Assembly: GCF_000247695.1 (NCBI RefSeq)
Contig: NW_004624795.1
Location: 5,720,686-5,784,685, forward strand
Length of the DNA stretch: 64,000 bases
Direction: 5' to 3'
Source of the DNA: Heterocephalus glaber
Lineage: Eukaryota > Chordata > Mammalia > Rodentia > Bathyergidae
Positions 22,851 through 33,318 of this stretch are shown here, piece after piece. Below the pieces are notes generated by a model, which was not told the DNA's origin, made no database searches, and was given only the letters and a program-made list of their open reading frames with translations. The first letter of the stretch is position 1; each line of letters opens with the position of its first letter. Position numbers and translations under genes: made by a program.

Positions 22851-23533
22851 AATTGTCTTACAAAGGTCAAATTTTATTGAGTCTTTCAAAATCAATTTTT
22901 CATAGTGAGAAACACACATTAGTTAAATCAACTTCGAATAAGAATGGAACAAGCCAATATAGTCATAAGCTACTGCTGCTCTTAGGACCTGAATTCTAGT
23001 GCAGGCTTTGCAGATTTCCCTAAACTTGAATTTTCTCATCTTTAAATTTTAGGCTACTGTACAAGAAGTATGTTTAGGATTCCTTCTAGTGTTAAAGTTC
23101 TATGCACATTTGGAAACACAGACATGCTTTTAAAAAACTAAAACAAATACATACAAAACATAATTCCAAAGTTACAGGAAGCTCTAGGGGAAAACTAAGT
23201 TTCCTTCTAAACTCCCAAACCCTTCTCTAAAACCCAAAGCCGATCACTGTTTTGTTTTTTTAAATATCCATCACTCAGGCTTCTTTAGTGACAAGACTAA
23301 AGTAATCAGAAAATCTGTTGCCAAAACTGATTGTTTCCAGTGTCCATTTATGTTATCCAGATAAATGGCACAAAGTAAACTCAAAATCTCTATACACCTA
23401 TCATTTTTCAGAAACGAAATTTTATAGAGAAGATCCTAAAGGTAGCATTAGGTTATAAAAAGATATTTTAAAAATGAAATAATCCTCACTTTACAAAATA
23501 CTAATATTGATTACATAGTACACCTATGTTTAA
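22851..23533. other. Unique sequence
   Basis: AT-rich intronic-type sequence, nothing recognised. Confidence 0.4.
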
Positions 23534-23547
23534 AAAGTCTGGGCAAG

Positions 23548-23695
23548 GTCAGGCGTGGTGGAACATGCCTGTAATCCCAGCACTGGAGAGGCCAAGGCAG
23601 GAGGATCTCAGCAAATTTGAGGCCAGCCTGGGCTACAATCAGTTCAAGGCCAGCCTGGATTACATGTGAGACCCTGTTTCAAAAAAATAAAACAA
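23548..23695 (+). mobile_element. B1 SINE with 29-bp duplication
   Basis: Starts TCAGGCGTGGTGGAACATGC, two units, A/T tail. Immediately followed by an ID. Confidence 0.94.
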
Positions 23696-23776
23696 GGCCA
23701 GGGATTTAGCTCAGGGGTTCCACCACCTGCCTTGCAAGCACAAGGTTCTAAGTTCGATTCTCAGTACCAAAACAAA
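23696..23776 (+). mobile_element. ID SINE attached to B1 tail
   Basis: Complete ID. AAAAGTCTGGGCAAG lies before the B1 and again after this ID, so the pair shares one target duplication. Confidence 0.93.
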
Positions 23777-23829
23777 ACCAACCCCCAAAAAACCCCAGAA
23801 AAGTCTGGGCAAGCTCCTGAGGACTATTT

Positions 23830-23973
23830 TTTTGGTTTTGGGGGGCAGGGTCTCACTTTGTAGTTCAGGCTGGCCTTGACCTCATTATGTAGCCCAGGCT
23901 GGCCTGAACTTGTGGCAATGCTGCCTCAGCCTCCTGAGTACTGGAATTATAGGCGTGGGCCACCACACCTGGC
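23830..23973 (-). mobile_element. B1 SINE with 29-bp duplication
   Basis: Reverse B1 with two GTAG..CAGGCTGGCCT units. CTCCTGAGGACT flanks both sides. Confidence 0.95.
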
Positions 23974-24133
23974 TCCTGAGGACTGTTTTATAGAACACTA
24001 GTGTATCTATTTAAAAAAGCTACAGTATAACATACTTGATACAGCTTCCAACTCTGTGACAATGTTTCCACTTCTCTAACCACTTCAGTTTGACCAATCA
24101 CTATTTTGTATCTTCAAAAAACAAAAAAGGCGT

Positions 24134-24501
24134 TGTCTTAGTTACTTGTCTCATTGCTGGGACAAAATACCCAATATCCACAAGTTAATAGGAAAGGTTT
24201 ATTTCAGCTCACAGTTGGCTAGGCACTGTGGCAAAGGGGCATCGCAGAGAAGCAGCAGCATCAAACTTTCCTTTCTCTTTTATACCATGCAGGTTACAAG
24301 CCTAATTGTTGGTGCCAAACATTACCAGGGTGGGGATTCCATCATCCACACCCAGAATTATGCTAAACCAATCAGTGGGCTAATTTAGTTATCACACATC
24401 CCTAATTCCAGCATCACACACCCTAGATCCAGCCACCTCAGAAAAGCCCGACCTATGAATGCATGAGGCTTTGAGGGATGTCTAGATAACAAGCCATAAC
24501 A
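24134..24501 (-). mobile_element. MaLR 3' LTR (ERVL-MaLR)
   Basis: On the minus strand it opens TGTTATGG and closes CTAAGACA, giving TG...CA ends over 368 bp. The layout follows the MST/THE1 class LTR, including a GGAAAGGTTTATTTC-like block on the plus strand. A purine-rich tract (GAGCCAGAGGCGGAA) precedes it in minus orientation, as expected for a polypurine tract. A related solo LTR lies at 38529-38898. Confidence 0.85.
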
Positions 24502-26097
24502 TTCCGCCTCTGGCTCCCCAAAAGACTCATGAGCATCCCTTTATGCAAATTGCATTTAGTCCAACTGTAAGAGTCGCCAAAGTCTTAACAGTTTCAGCAT
24601 TGCTGAAAAGTCCAAATCCAAAGTTTCCTCTGAGATTTAAGGCAAACTCTTAGCTTCAAGCCCCTCCACAAGTGAAAAGAAAATTAAACATTCCCAACAT
24701 ACAATGGCCCAAGAAAAACATTCCTATTCTCAAAGATACAAATAGGGGGATAAAAAGGTATGGAGCCAAAGCAAGACCAAAATCCAGGAGGGGAAACATT
24801 AGATCCTGTAGCTCCACGTCCAGCAATCTGTGTCAATGTGAACTCCGAAAGGCTTGGCTGGCTCCATCCCTACAGCACTGCCAGTGGTTGCAGCCCTCAT
24901 GGCTTCTCTCTCAGTCTAATTCTGCTCACTCCTTGCAGCTTTCCTTGGATGATCCACACTCCTGGCTTTTCCAACCTTCTGGAGTCTCCACTGCACTTCT
25001 GGCTTCATACTCGTGGCTTTACACACTGACCTCTCAGGGGCAAACTGCCTTGCTTGTCAGGCCTTCTTCTGAATTCTGGGTGGAAGCCTTCTGACCCCAC
25101 AACTCTTACATTCTGATGCCCCTAAAACTAGCACTGCATGGATGATGACAAGGTCTGCCCCCAACTGGAGCAATAACTAGGCTTTCTTTTCTCTGGCTGT
25201 AGGGGTTGAATGTCCAGCTGGCTGAGCGCTATGAACCCAATCCCGAGGAACAACTTCCCTAGGCCATGTCATTCTGGACCATGTAGCCTTGGGGTTCTCT
25301 TCTCAAAGCAAAGTCTTTCACCTTTGCAACTTTGAGGCTGCAAAGGGTGAAGTCCTGCCCAGTCTTGTGATGCCCTCAGGCCATCTTTTCTATTGTGATC
25401 TTCCAAAATAAATGGCTTTTTACTGCTAATCTTTTCTACAACCAAGCTCTCTCTCTGTTCTATCTCTGCAGGCCGCACCTTTACTGGAGCTTTCTTTCAG
25501 GGCAAATTCAAAACTTTGTTTTGTTTTCTTTTTTTGGTACCGGGGATTGAACTCAGGACCTTGTGCTGGCAAGGCAGGCATAGGAACCACTGAGCTAAAT
25601 CCCCAGCCCAAACTCAAAACTATAAATCATTCTGCTGGGCTCTTTCCCTTGATCCTCAACAAAGATCTGGTTAAAAGCCCCCAACTGTAGCCATGCCACT
25701 GGTTCAACGTTAGATTGCTTTGAAAGTTCTTCCACCAGATTAATTAGTATACCACACTTAGTCTCTTGCAAAGTCTCTGGACATGAGAAAAATACAGACA
25801 AATTTTCTGCCAAAGCATGACACACATGGTCTAGAGTCCAACAGCCAATGCAGTCCGTGTTCCCCACTGAAATCTCCTGTGACTGGTTTTTACCAGCTGC
25901 ATTTCTTTTGGCATTCTGATCTTCTGAGCTCTGACCAGAATCTCCCAACAAGTTTGACTTACTGCATTCCAGGGCTGTTTCTTCAGCTGGCATTTCCAAA
26001 CCATTCCAAACTTTTCCCACAAGCCAGTTCCAAAGGCTCCTGAACCACATGGCTAGGTAGTGTCACAGCAGTGACCCCACTTCTTGGTACCAAAGTC
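24502..26097 (-). mobile_element. MaLR internal region
   Basis: About 1.6 kb, the usual length of MaLR internal sequence, interrupted by an ID at 25518-25609. At its minus-strand 5' end, 5 bp inside the LTR, lies a primer-binding-site-like motif (TGGTACCAAGAAGTGGGG, 26092-26075), the tRNA-Leu type used by ERVL/MaLR. No gag or pol similarity is visible. Frames of 140 and 151 codons exist on the two strands but have no viral motifs, and MaLR internal regions are normally non-coding. Without pol it would have needed ERVL proteins in trans. Confidence 0.8.
25518..25609 (-). mobile_element. ID SINE inside MaLR
   Basis: Complete reverse ID. AAATTCAAAAC and AAACTCAAAAC flank it. It is younger than the MaLR. 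Confidence 0.94.
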
Positions 26098-26218
26098 TGT
26101 CTTAGGTAAAACCATTCAGCCACACACGATTCAGCCACACACATGATCCAGCCACCTCCCAAAAGCTCCACCTATGAGCATGAGGCTTTGGGGAGACATC
26201 AAAATACAAGCCCCAACA
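26098..26218 (-). mobile_element. MaLR 5' LTR, internally deleted
   Basis: Minus-strand start (TGTTGGGG, related to the other LTR's TGTTATGG) and end (CTAAGACA) are both present, but only 121 bp remain of about 370. The LTR centre, including the promoter region, is missing. Confidence 0.78.
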
Positions 26219-26224
26219 GACAAA

Positions 26225-26520
26225 TACCAGCAAATAATAAATGTACGTATATATGTGTGTGTGTGTATGTACACATATTCCATATAGGGCCCATATCTAT
26301 TCTTCTTAATGGTTGCATACCATTCCACTTACCCAGTTGTGAAGGTTCCACTATTTTGCTACTGCAAACATAACCAATAAGTATATTTGAACATAAGTAC
26401 TCAAGGACCAAGAGCATGCATACTATTTCTTTTGATAGATATTGCCAAGTTGCCCTGCAAAATATGCCAAGATATACAGTACTTCCAGTGTAATTCTCCA
26501 CTGAGCATCTGATCTCTTGG
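26225..26520 (-). mobile_element. Ancient L1 3' end fragment
   Basis: Begins with a TA/TG-rich tract, then TTAATGGTTGCATACCATTCC, TTTTGCTACTGCAAACATAA and ATAGATATTGCCAAGTTGCC. This is the complement of the L1 ...GGAATACTATGCAGCC... region, so the element is on the minus strand. Confidence 0.68.
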
Positions 26521-26878
26521 TACTTTCTATTGAGGGAGGCCAGGGACTGTCCAAAAAACAAAGGGCATGTGTGTGGACCAAAAAACCTTAAAGTAGAAGA
26601 GCCAGTGAAATTTAGACTTAAAAAAAAAAAGGCCAGAAATATATTTTATAAATTAAGTGGACAGACTAACCAAACCTGTGGCAGACATAAAATATGGTAT
26701 TTGTCTGTTGTTTTAAAAGATTTAAGCATTGATGTTTCCTTGCAGTACTTGGTGCTTATAAAAACTACTGACAGAAAATAAATTTCTATTCAGAATAGGT
26801 ATTATATTCAAAGTCTATCAATTTCCCCAAAAGTGCAATTCTGTCTTAGCTCTGAATATAGATTTAGTAAAGTATATG
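26521..26878. other. Unique sequence
   Basis: No feature recognised. Confidence 0.35.
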
Positions 26879-27000
26879 AGCCAGGCGTGGTGGCACACAC
26901 CTGTATTCCCAGCCCTCTGGGAGGCTGAGGCAAGAGGATCCAACTTCAAGTCCAGCCAGGGCAATTTATGAGACATACCAAGACCTTTTCTTTCAAAATG
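26879..27000 (+). mobile_element. B1/proto-B1 SINE
   Basis: GAGCCAGGCGTGGTGGCACAC start, single AGCCAGGGCAATTTATGAG unit, degraded tail. No duplication. Confidence 0.88.
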
Positions 27001-27252
27001 AGGCTGGTCTTTTAGAGTTGGCTGTGACTGTACCACAAATTACTGTCAGGTCCCAATTGCAGACACCAGGCTCACAACAGATAGCTCTAGGCATCCAATG
27101 AGGCATCAGTGGACACACAGAATACTGAGATCACATAAGGATTGGTTGGCCCCCGGTATTAGCATCTGAGATGGGTGAGCCCTTTCAGATTGGTTGCAGT
27201 TGGAGAAAAAGTCTTCCAGGTGCTGGCAAATTTTACTCTATTAAGAGTTCCA

Positions 27253-27353
27253 GGGCCGGGGATTTAGCTCAGTGGTTCTGGAGCCTGCCTCAAAAGCACC
27301 AAGTCCCGAGTTCAATCCCCAGTACCAAAAAAAAGAACAACAACAACAAAAAA
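27253..27353 (+). mobile_element. ID SINE
   Basis: Complete ID, AAC-rich tail. AAGAGTTCCA duplicated on both sides. Confidence 0.95.
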
Positions 27354-28128
27354 AGAGTTCCACCTCTCATATCATATGATATTCAGTCATATCACAATGA
27401 ATTCCACAGATTAGTAAATAAAAATTTTAAGGCTGAGAGTTTTCAAATAAAAATTTTAAACCAAAGAAAAACAAACATCCCAATCATACAATAAAGAGGC
27501 AGGCCTCAAATGAATTAAATAATTATATTCTTCAATACCATCTACTGTTCCTAAGACACACAGAAATCTGTTTCTTGGACTTGAGAATGGTATTAAGTGG
27601 CAATGGATCAAGGAGAGAAAAATAAATGACTACTTGAAACTAATTCAAAATTCAAACCAAAGACATTCAACTTAACACAGCTTGCTCATACTCTCAAAAA
27701 CAAACTGAAGCAATGTCTAGTTGGGTTGCTATGTTAAATGCAAATTACATGTCATAAAAGAAAGTACATCATAATTGGCCATAGACAGCTAATAACCAAA
27801 GTGTTTACTGGTTACTGACCATTGCTGTCAGCAAAGTTTATCCAATCAGACTGTGTATGCAAATAACTTCCAAAAGTTATTTGTAACCTTAATACTGATG
27901 GTCAATGTACTTATGACATATTATTAGCCCTGTCACTTCTATAGATATGTCTATAAACTATGACTTTCACAGCTGATACTAATTTATCTAATCCAAACTA
28001 TCTCTATATTGTAGTTGGCAATAAAGATGATAGTGCCATTCTCATTCTTTATTTTGGAACAAAATTATGACTTTATTTCAATTCCTACTACAGCTGAAGG
28101 AGATGAAAGCTCATTAAAAAAGAAATTT
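27354..28128. other. Unique AT-rich sequence
   Basis: No repeat family or exon signal recognised. Confidence 0.4.
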
Positions 28129-28142
28129 CAAAAAACATCTTT

Positions 28143-28200
28143 TGTTTGTTTGTTTTGGTACTGGGGATTGAACTTGGGTCCTTGAGCTTGCGCAGCAGGA
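28143..28200 (-). mobile_element. ID SINE, 5'-truncated
   Basis: Reverse ID containing only the 3' part from CCTGCTGCGCAAG onward. The first third of the tRNA-like body is missing. AAAAAACATCTTTT and AAAAAACACCTTTT flank it, so it was inserted already truncated. Confidence 0.9.
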
Positions 28201-28378
28201 AAAAAACACCTTTTAAAACAAACTATAGGTAAAAATTCATAATTTATTGGTAAAAGAAAGGCTGGAGTTAGGACGATGCCTACAATTTGTGGACTTGTAG
28301 GTCTTTCCTAAATTGCCTCTCTTACATATTACCAAGTAGGAAGAGAAAAGATAAATTTAAACTCACCCATTTTCTTAC

Positions 28379-28398
28379 CTGCCAAATTGGTCCAAGAA
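28379..28398 (-). other. Candidate 20-nt microexon signal
   Basis: On the minus strand a TTTTGTCATCAG acceptor is followed after 20 bp by a strong donor (CAG|GTAAGA). It joins in frame to the candidate first exon (phase 1), giving VLGPIWQ, and leaves phase 0. Very short, so likely chance without transcript support. Confidence 0.12.
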
Positions 28399-28482
28399 CT
28401 GATGACAAAATTAGACAAATTTGTTAAAAGGGGATTTTTGCATTATAAAAAGAGGTAACTATATCCTGTTAAAAGGGCACCA

Positions 28483-28561
28483 AGGGCCGGGGATTTAGCT
28501 CAGTGGCAGCGTGCCTGCCTGGCAAGCTCAAGGTCATGAGTTCAATCCCCGGTACCAAAAA
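28483..28561 (+). mobile_element. ID SINE (CAGTGGCA subfamily)
   Basis: CAGTGGCAGCGTGCC after the A box. The tail is very short, then G9. GGGCACCAA on both sides. Confidence 0.93.
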
Positions 28562-28799
28562 GGGGGGGGGGCACCAAAAGTAGAGCATCCGTGAATTCTA
28601 GGATAAATTACAGATGCATTTCTCTTTTCTTTTTATAACTTTTAATACAGTAAAATTTACTATTTTGGTATGCAGTTCTGTAAATTTAATGTTATGTTAT
28701 CACCATCACCACAAATTAAGATACAAAACAATTTTAGGCTGAATTTTAGGACAACCACCATAATAATGAGTTATCTAAAGCATTTACTTCATTTTTCTT

Positions 28800-28900
28800 G
28801 TTTTGGTTTGGTTTTTTGGGACAGGTTTTTGGGGGCAGGGCAATCCTCCTGCCTCAGCCTCCCAAGTGCTAGGATTACAAGCAAGCACCACCATGCCTGA
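28800..28900 (-). mobile_element. B1 SINE fragment
   Basis: Reverse B1 with deleted centre: GGGACAGG jumps to GCAATCCTCCTGCCTCAGCC. Confidence 0.85.
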
Positions 28901-29039
28901 CAGAAGTATTTACTTCAAAAGACCAAGAATTCTTGACTTACAGCAGACAAAAATGGGATCTAAAAATTTAAACAAATATTAACTGGAAGCAGAGGAATAA
29001 CGGATGGTCCCTCTCTTCTTTTGATCTTGCCACAATCAA

Positions 29040-29725
29040 ACCATCCTACAAACTCCCTCATTTCACTGAGTTCCATGCCTATGTCTTCTGTACTGCAAAC
29101 CAACTTCTGGTGACACCTCCCAGTGGCTATCCCACAGACATCTCAAACTATACAACAAAAACAAAAACAGCCCATCGTCCTGCAAAACCCTGATTACTTT
29201 CCAGTGATCCCACATTCATGCAAGTGGTTCAAACAAAAAACCTAGAAGACAGCCTTAGCTCCCCACTTTTTCTCATTACTCCACCTCCACTAACCCCACC
29301 CATCAGTAAATAACATCTTATCAATTTTACCTCAGAAACACACCCCAAACTGTTGATCCTCACCACCAACAACCAGCCTAGCTGATGACTTTTAAACTGT
29401 CTCATTACATGAAACGCAGTACTTTCCTTTTCCATTGTTGCCCAGTGGGCTGTTTTTCACTATGACATCTTTGAATATGTTTCATCTGCCCAAAATGCCT
29501 CTCCTTCTTTGTAAACTGCTACTCTAATCTCTCCAAATAGAATTAAATGCTTCCTCCTTGCTCTCAACGTGTAGATCTCTTGCTGTTGTAATTATTTTCC
29601 TTTCCCGCTAGACTGAGAGTCCCTGGAGAGCCCTTGCTAGCTTATATTAACCTTAGTAAGCCTGACGTGTAGGCAATGTCTAGCAAATAATAGATGCTTA
29701 ACAAATGTTTGAACAAGGAATGAGT
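29040..29725 (+). mobile_element. L2 fragment
   Basis: L2 series: CCCAGTGGCTATCCCACAG, AATGCCTCTCCTTCTTTG, AGACTGAGAGTCCCTGGAG, then GATGCTTAACAAATGTTTGAA. Confidence 0.7.
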
Positions 29726-29789
29726 GAATACATCATAATGGACAAAGTGGCCTGAAGGATTTTTACTTCCTTTTGTTAAGATTTTAAGC

Positions 29790-29872
29790 TTACCGGTGCT
29801 GGGGAATGAACCCAGGCCTCTGCATGCTAGGTAATCACTCTACCGCTGAGCTACACCCCTTGGCCCCCTGAG
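29790..29872 (-). mobile_element. Old ID-type SINE
   Basis: Reverse older ID: GTGCTGGGGAATGAACCCAG to CTCTACCGCTGAGCTACACCCC. It retains the CTCTACC (GGTAGAG) of the general rodent ID. Confidence 0.82.
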
Positions 29873-29884
29873 GGATCTTTGATC

Positions 29885-30058
29885 AGCACAGCACAGAACT
29901 GTACTAGCTGTTATCTCAGGCAAGTTACTTAAAGATCTGCCTGTGCCTCAGACTCCTGTCTGTAAAATAGATACCTACCAATACATGAGTTAAACACATG
30001 GTCTAGAACAGTATCTACCACATTACGTAAGTGCTCAGTAAACATCAGATATTATTCA
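29885..30058 (+). mobile_element. MIR SINE
   Basis: GCAAGTTACTTAAAGATCTGCC, TGTGCCTCAGACTCCTGTCTG and TAAGTGCTCAGTAAACATC follow MIR order. Confidence 0.76.
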
Positions 30059-30577
30059 TTTTTGAATAATACCTTGACTAAGAAGGGAACAGACTAATCA
30101 GACATGTTTTCCATGTCATGGAAAAGACTACCCCTCAAAATTCATTGATTAAATGGCATTCTGGTTTATGCATCAAGCCTTGGGTTTAGTTACTTTAGCT
30201 GATACCAATCAACTCTAGTGATAAGGAGGAAACTGTGTTTACCAACAAAACTGCAGGCCAAGGGCTGAGTCTAAAAGATCCTATTCAGCTAACAGCATCC
30301 TAGGAGCACCTGTCAGAAGGCTTCAGTGGTCACCTTACCATGCCTTACCTTGGTTCTCCCTAAAATGCAATATTTTGGTCAAAAGCAGTACAATTTAGTC
30401 AAAGACTGTGATGCTAGGACAGAAATGCTTAAAGTATGCTACTTATCAGTTTTGAAAATGATTATGTACTTTAAAGAGAAAGTCACTGAATTTAAGAAAA
30501 AACTAGTCAGTTCTCACTCATCCACACAAAGGGAGGTAAAAAGTGATATATATAATTCAAAAGACCAAAAATAATTC
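30059..30577. other. Unique sequence
   Basis: No repeat recognised. The 82-codon frame at 30326-30574 has no splice support. Confidence 0.4.
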
Positions 30578-30731
30578 TTTTTTTTTTTTTTGGCTTTTTG
30601 AGACAGGGTATAACTATGTAGTTCAGGCTAGTCTGTGAACTCTGTAGCCCAGGGTGGCCTTGAACTCACAGTGATCCTCCTGCCTCAGCCTGCCAAGTGC
30701 TGGGATCACAGGCATGCACCACCATACCCAG
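30578..30731 (-). mobile_element. B1 SINE with 29-bp duplication
   Basis: Reverse B1, two units, T12 tail, ending in CACCATACCCAG. Confidence 0.94.
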
Positions 30732-30791
30732 TAAATCCTTAATATTTTGTTTTCAAATACACTGTGCCATTTTTCCTAAAGATTTACATTC

Positions 30792-30881
30792 AGCCGGGGA
30801 TTTAGCTCAGTGGCACTACTGCACCTGCCTTGCAAGTACAAGGTCCTGAGTTCGATCCCTGGTACCCCCCCCCCAAAAAAA
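30792..30881 (+). mobile_element. ID SINE (CAGTGGCAC subfamily)
   Basis: CAGTGGCACTACTGCACC body. C9 precedes the A tail. ATTTACATTCA on both sides. Confidence 0.94.
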
Positions 30882-30986
30882 ATTTACATTCAAAATTATC
30901 TTTTGGCTAAACTAATAAAAAAGATGTACATAGCCTAGACATACATTTAAGACACCACAGGAGTAAATTCAAAATAAGATAGAAGC

Positions 30987-31125
30987 TGGACATGGCAGCA
31001 CACACCTATAGTCCTAGCACTTGGGAGTCTGAGGTAGAAGGATTGCCACAACTTCAAGGCCAGCCTGAGATACACAGTGAGTTCAAGGCAAGCCTGAACT
31101 ACATGGTGAGACTATATTAAAAAAA
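30987..31125 (+). mobile_element. B1 SINE with 29-bp duplication
   Basis: AGCTGGACATGGCAGCACAC start, two units. An imperfect AAGATAGAA/AAGACAGAA duplication flanks it. Confidence 0.92.
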
Positions 31126-31219
31126 AGATAAGACAGAAAGCCAATCAGTATTAGATAAATTTTGATGCATGATTTACATGAGGATAATTTACACTATTAT
31201 ATGATAATTCCTCTTGACC

Positions 31220-31395
31220 TGCCAGGCATGGTAGCACATGCCTGTAACTCAGCACTCAGGAGACTGAGGCAGGAAGGATCACCCCAAGTTTGAGTCCAGG
31301 CTGGGCTACATAGTGAGTTCAAGGCCACCCTGAACTACACAGTGAGACCCTGTCTCAAAAAAGCCCCCAAAACAACAACAACAAAACAAAACCAT
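31220..31395 (+). mobile_element. B1 SINE with 29-bp duplication
   Basis: Two units, CCCTGTCTC, AAC-rich tail. ATTCCTCTTGACCT and ATTCCCCTTGACCT flank it. Confidence 0.95.
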
Positions 31396-31493
31396 TCCCC
31401 TTGACCTCACAGCATCCTCTTACAGTTCAGTCATCAGTTATAAAATTCTTCCAAATGAAAATCTATAAAATAAGATTTAGAAAGAAAAGATAA

Positions 31494-31831
31494 GCCAGGT
31501 GTGGTGGTACACACCAATAATCCCAGCTACCTGGGAGGCTGAGACAGGAGGATCACAAGTTCAAAACCAGCATGAGCAATTGTTTTGTTTTCTGAGACAA
31601 GGGCTTGGCTTGTTATATAGTCCAGGCTGCCCTGGAACTCATGGCAATCCTCCTGCCTCAGCCTCCTGAGTGCTAGGATTACAGGCATGCACCACCACAC
31701 CTGGCTAGCCTGAGCAATTTAACGAGACCCTGTCTTAAAAATAAAAATGACTGGGGATGTAGGTCAGTGGTAGAGTGCTTGTCCAGCCTCAACAAGACCC
31801 TGGGTTGATCCCCAGCACTGCAAAAAAAGGA
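31494..31831 (+). mobile_element. B1-dID dimer split by a reverse B1
   Basis: Plus-strand B1 left half up to CAGCATGAGCAATT, interrupted by 31580-31706. It resumes TGAGCAATTTAACGAGACCC, then linker and ID right half (GACTGGGGATGTAGGTCAGTGG to CCCAGCACTGC). Confidence 0.86.
31580..31706 (-). mobile_element. B1 SINE nested in B1-dID
   Basis: Reverse B1 without duplication (TTATATAGTCCAGGCTGCCC). TGAGCAATT on both sides is the duplicated host sequence. Confidence 0.92.
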
Positions 31832-32204
31832 GGGAGATGAACAACAGAATTTCCAAAGTTGAGTCATCTAGGTCTGTCAGGCCATTAGGGAATCATCCAA
31901 ATAGGATTCTGTTCCCAAAGATAGGAGGGTGTATTGTACCTACAGAGCTAGAAGTGGGTGCCAACCTAACTCAGGTCAATTTATTTCATAAAATCAAGGT
32001 ATTATTCCTCAAGGATTATGTAGTAATCCCTTATCAAAAAGCACTTTAGAGATATCTTGCCTAAACCCTTTGACTTTATAGAAGAAATTAAGATCCACAA
32101 AAACTGCCACACGTCTATCAAATGATAAAGTAAAATAAATTTGTTATTGGGAAGTTCACATATAATCAACCCTTTATATTTCTTATAAAAAGTGATTTCA
32201 AGTA
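31832..32204. other. Unique sequence
   Basis: No feature recognised. Confidence 0.35.
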
Positions 32205-32575
32205 CATAATTTGCTTAAATTAGGACACATCTACACATCTGCTTTATCTTATAGTTCCATCTTGTACAACTCAAGATGTGCTAAAAATAAAAGCAGTCCT
32301 CTGGGATATAACTTCACTCCCATACATGCCTTTCCATTATGTCACAGCACTGACCCTCCTCTCCAATTAGCTGACTCCACCCTGTGTGTCAGCTCATTCA
32401 CACCATCATATGCCCTTCTCACATTTATACCCACCACTCCTAAAACCACCCACGATCTCCTACCTCTTATCAGAACACTATCCTTCCAGATCCAGGGCGA
32501 GCTCTATCTTGCCATGCAGTTCACTCTGAATTCCTAGCGTATTATTGCTTCTTTCTTCACAATTAATAAGTACTA
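32205..32575 (+). mobile_element. Probable L2 fragment
   Basis: C/T-rich plus strand with CCTCTTATCAGAACACTATCC, CAGATCCAGGGCGAGCTC and ATTCCTAGCGTATTATTG, comparable to the L2 3' region. Well diverged. Confidence 0.5.
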
Positions 32576-32650
32576 CTTAAACCCAGGAACTGACAACATA
32601 GAACTGGAATTGTAATTCTTCCACATATGTCTTTCCTTACACCTGACTTC

Positions 32651-32747
32651 TCTCTCTCTCTCTTTTTTTTTTTGGTACTGGAGATCGAACTTGGGACCTT
32701 GCACTTGCGAGGCAGGTGGCAGAACCACTTAGCTAAGTCTCCGGCCC
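32651..32747 (-). mobile_element. ID SINE
   Basis: Reverse ID whose tail has become (CT)n plus T11. CCTTACACC flanks both sides. Confidence 0.94.
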
Positions 32748-32914
32748 TCCTTACACCAGAATTCTCTTTTGACAGGTCTAAAGACACCTAGGAATAAGAA
32801 CTTAAACAACTTATCAAATAGTAAGAACAACTGCTACAAGAATGCAATTGAGTTTTTTAATTAAAAAGTCTACTGATGTTAACATACCTTTCCACTATAA
32901 AAATATTTAAAGAA

Positions 32915-33280
32915 TAATTAGAAAAAAGGTAGTAACATTTGTACCCTCTTTAACACAGTAATTCCACCTGAGAAATCAATCCCATGAAATCAGTCTGGTC
33001 AGTATATAAAGATTTATGTGCAGAGACAGCCATGACAACATAATTACAAGCAAAAACTGGAAAAGAAAGAAATTAACCGGTCGAGAATTGGCAAAATAAA
33101 ATATGATGTATCCATACAACAGATTTCTACATGGGTATTTTAAGATTTATCAGTGTCACGAAAAAAATACACTGAATATTTAAAGCAAGTTTTAAAACAA
33201 CATACATAACCCAATTTTTCTAATGTTACCTCATATAAATATAACACAGACACACACATATATACATGTATATATATTTA
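32915..33280 (+). mobile_element. Ancient L1 3' end fragment
   Basis: CACAGTAATTCCACCTGAGAA, AAGATTTATGTGCAGAGAC, AAAAACTGGAAAAG, ATGATGTATCCATACAAC, then CACACATATATACATG. Classic order of old L1 3' ends. Confidence 0.72.
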
Positions 33281-33318
33281 AAGAAATGCCCAGTAAGACT
33301 TCAAGAAATGTTCATTGT

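Noticed and set aside
24672..25094. 140-codon plus-strand frame
   Set aside because: Antisense to the MaLR internal region, with no recognisable domain.
25595..26050. 151-codon minus-strand frame in the MaLR internal region
   Set aside because: No Gag, Pol or Env motifs seen. MaLR internal DNA is normally non-coding, so I treat it as chance.
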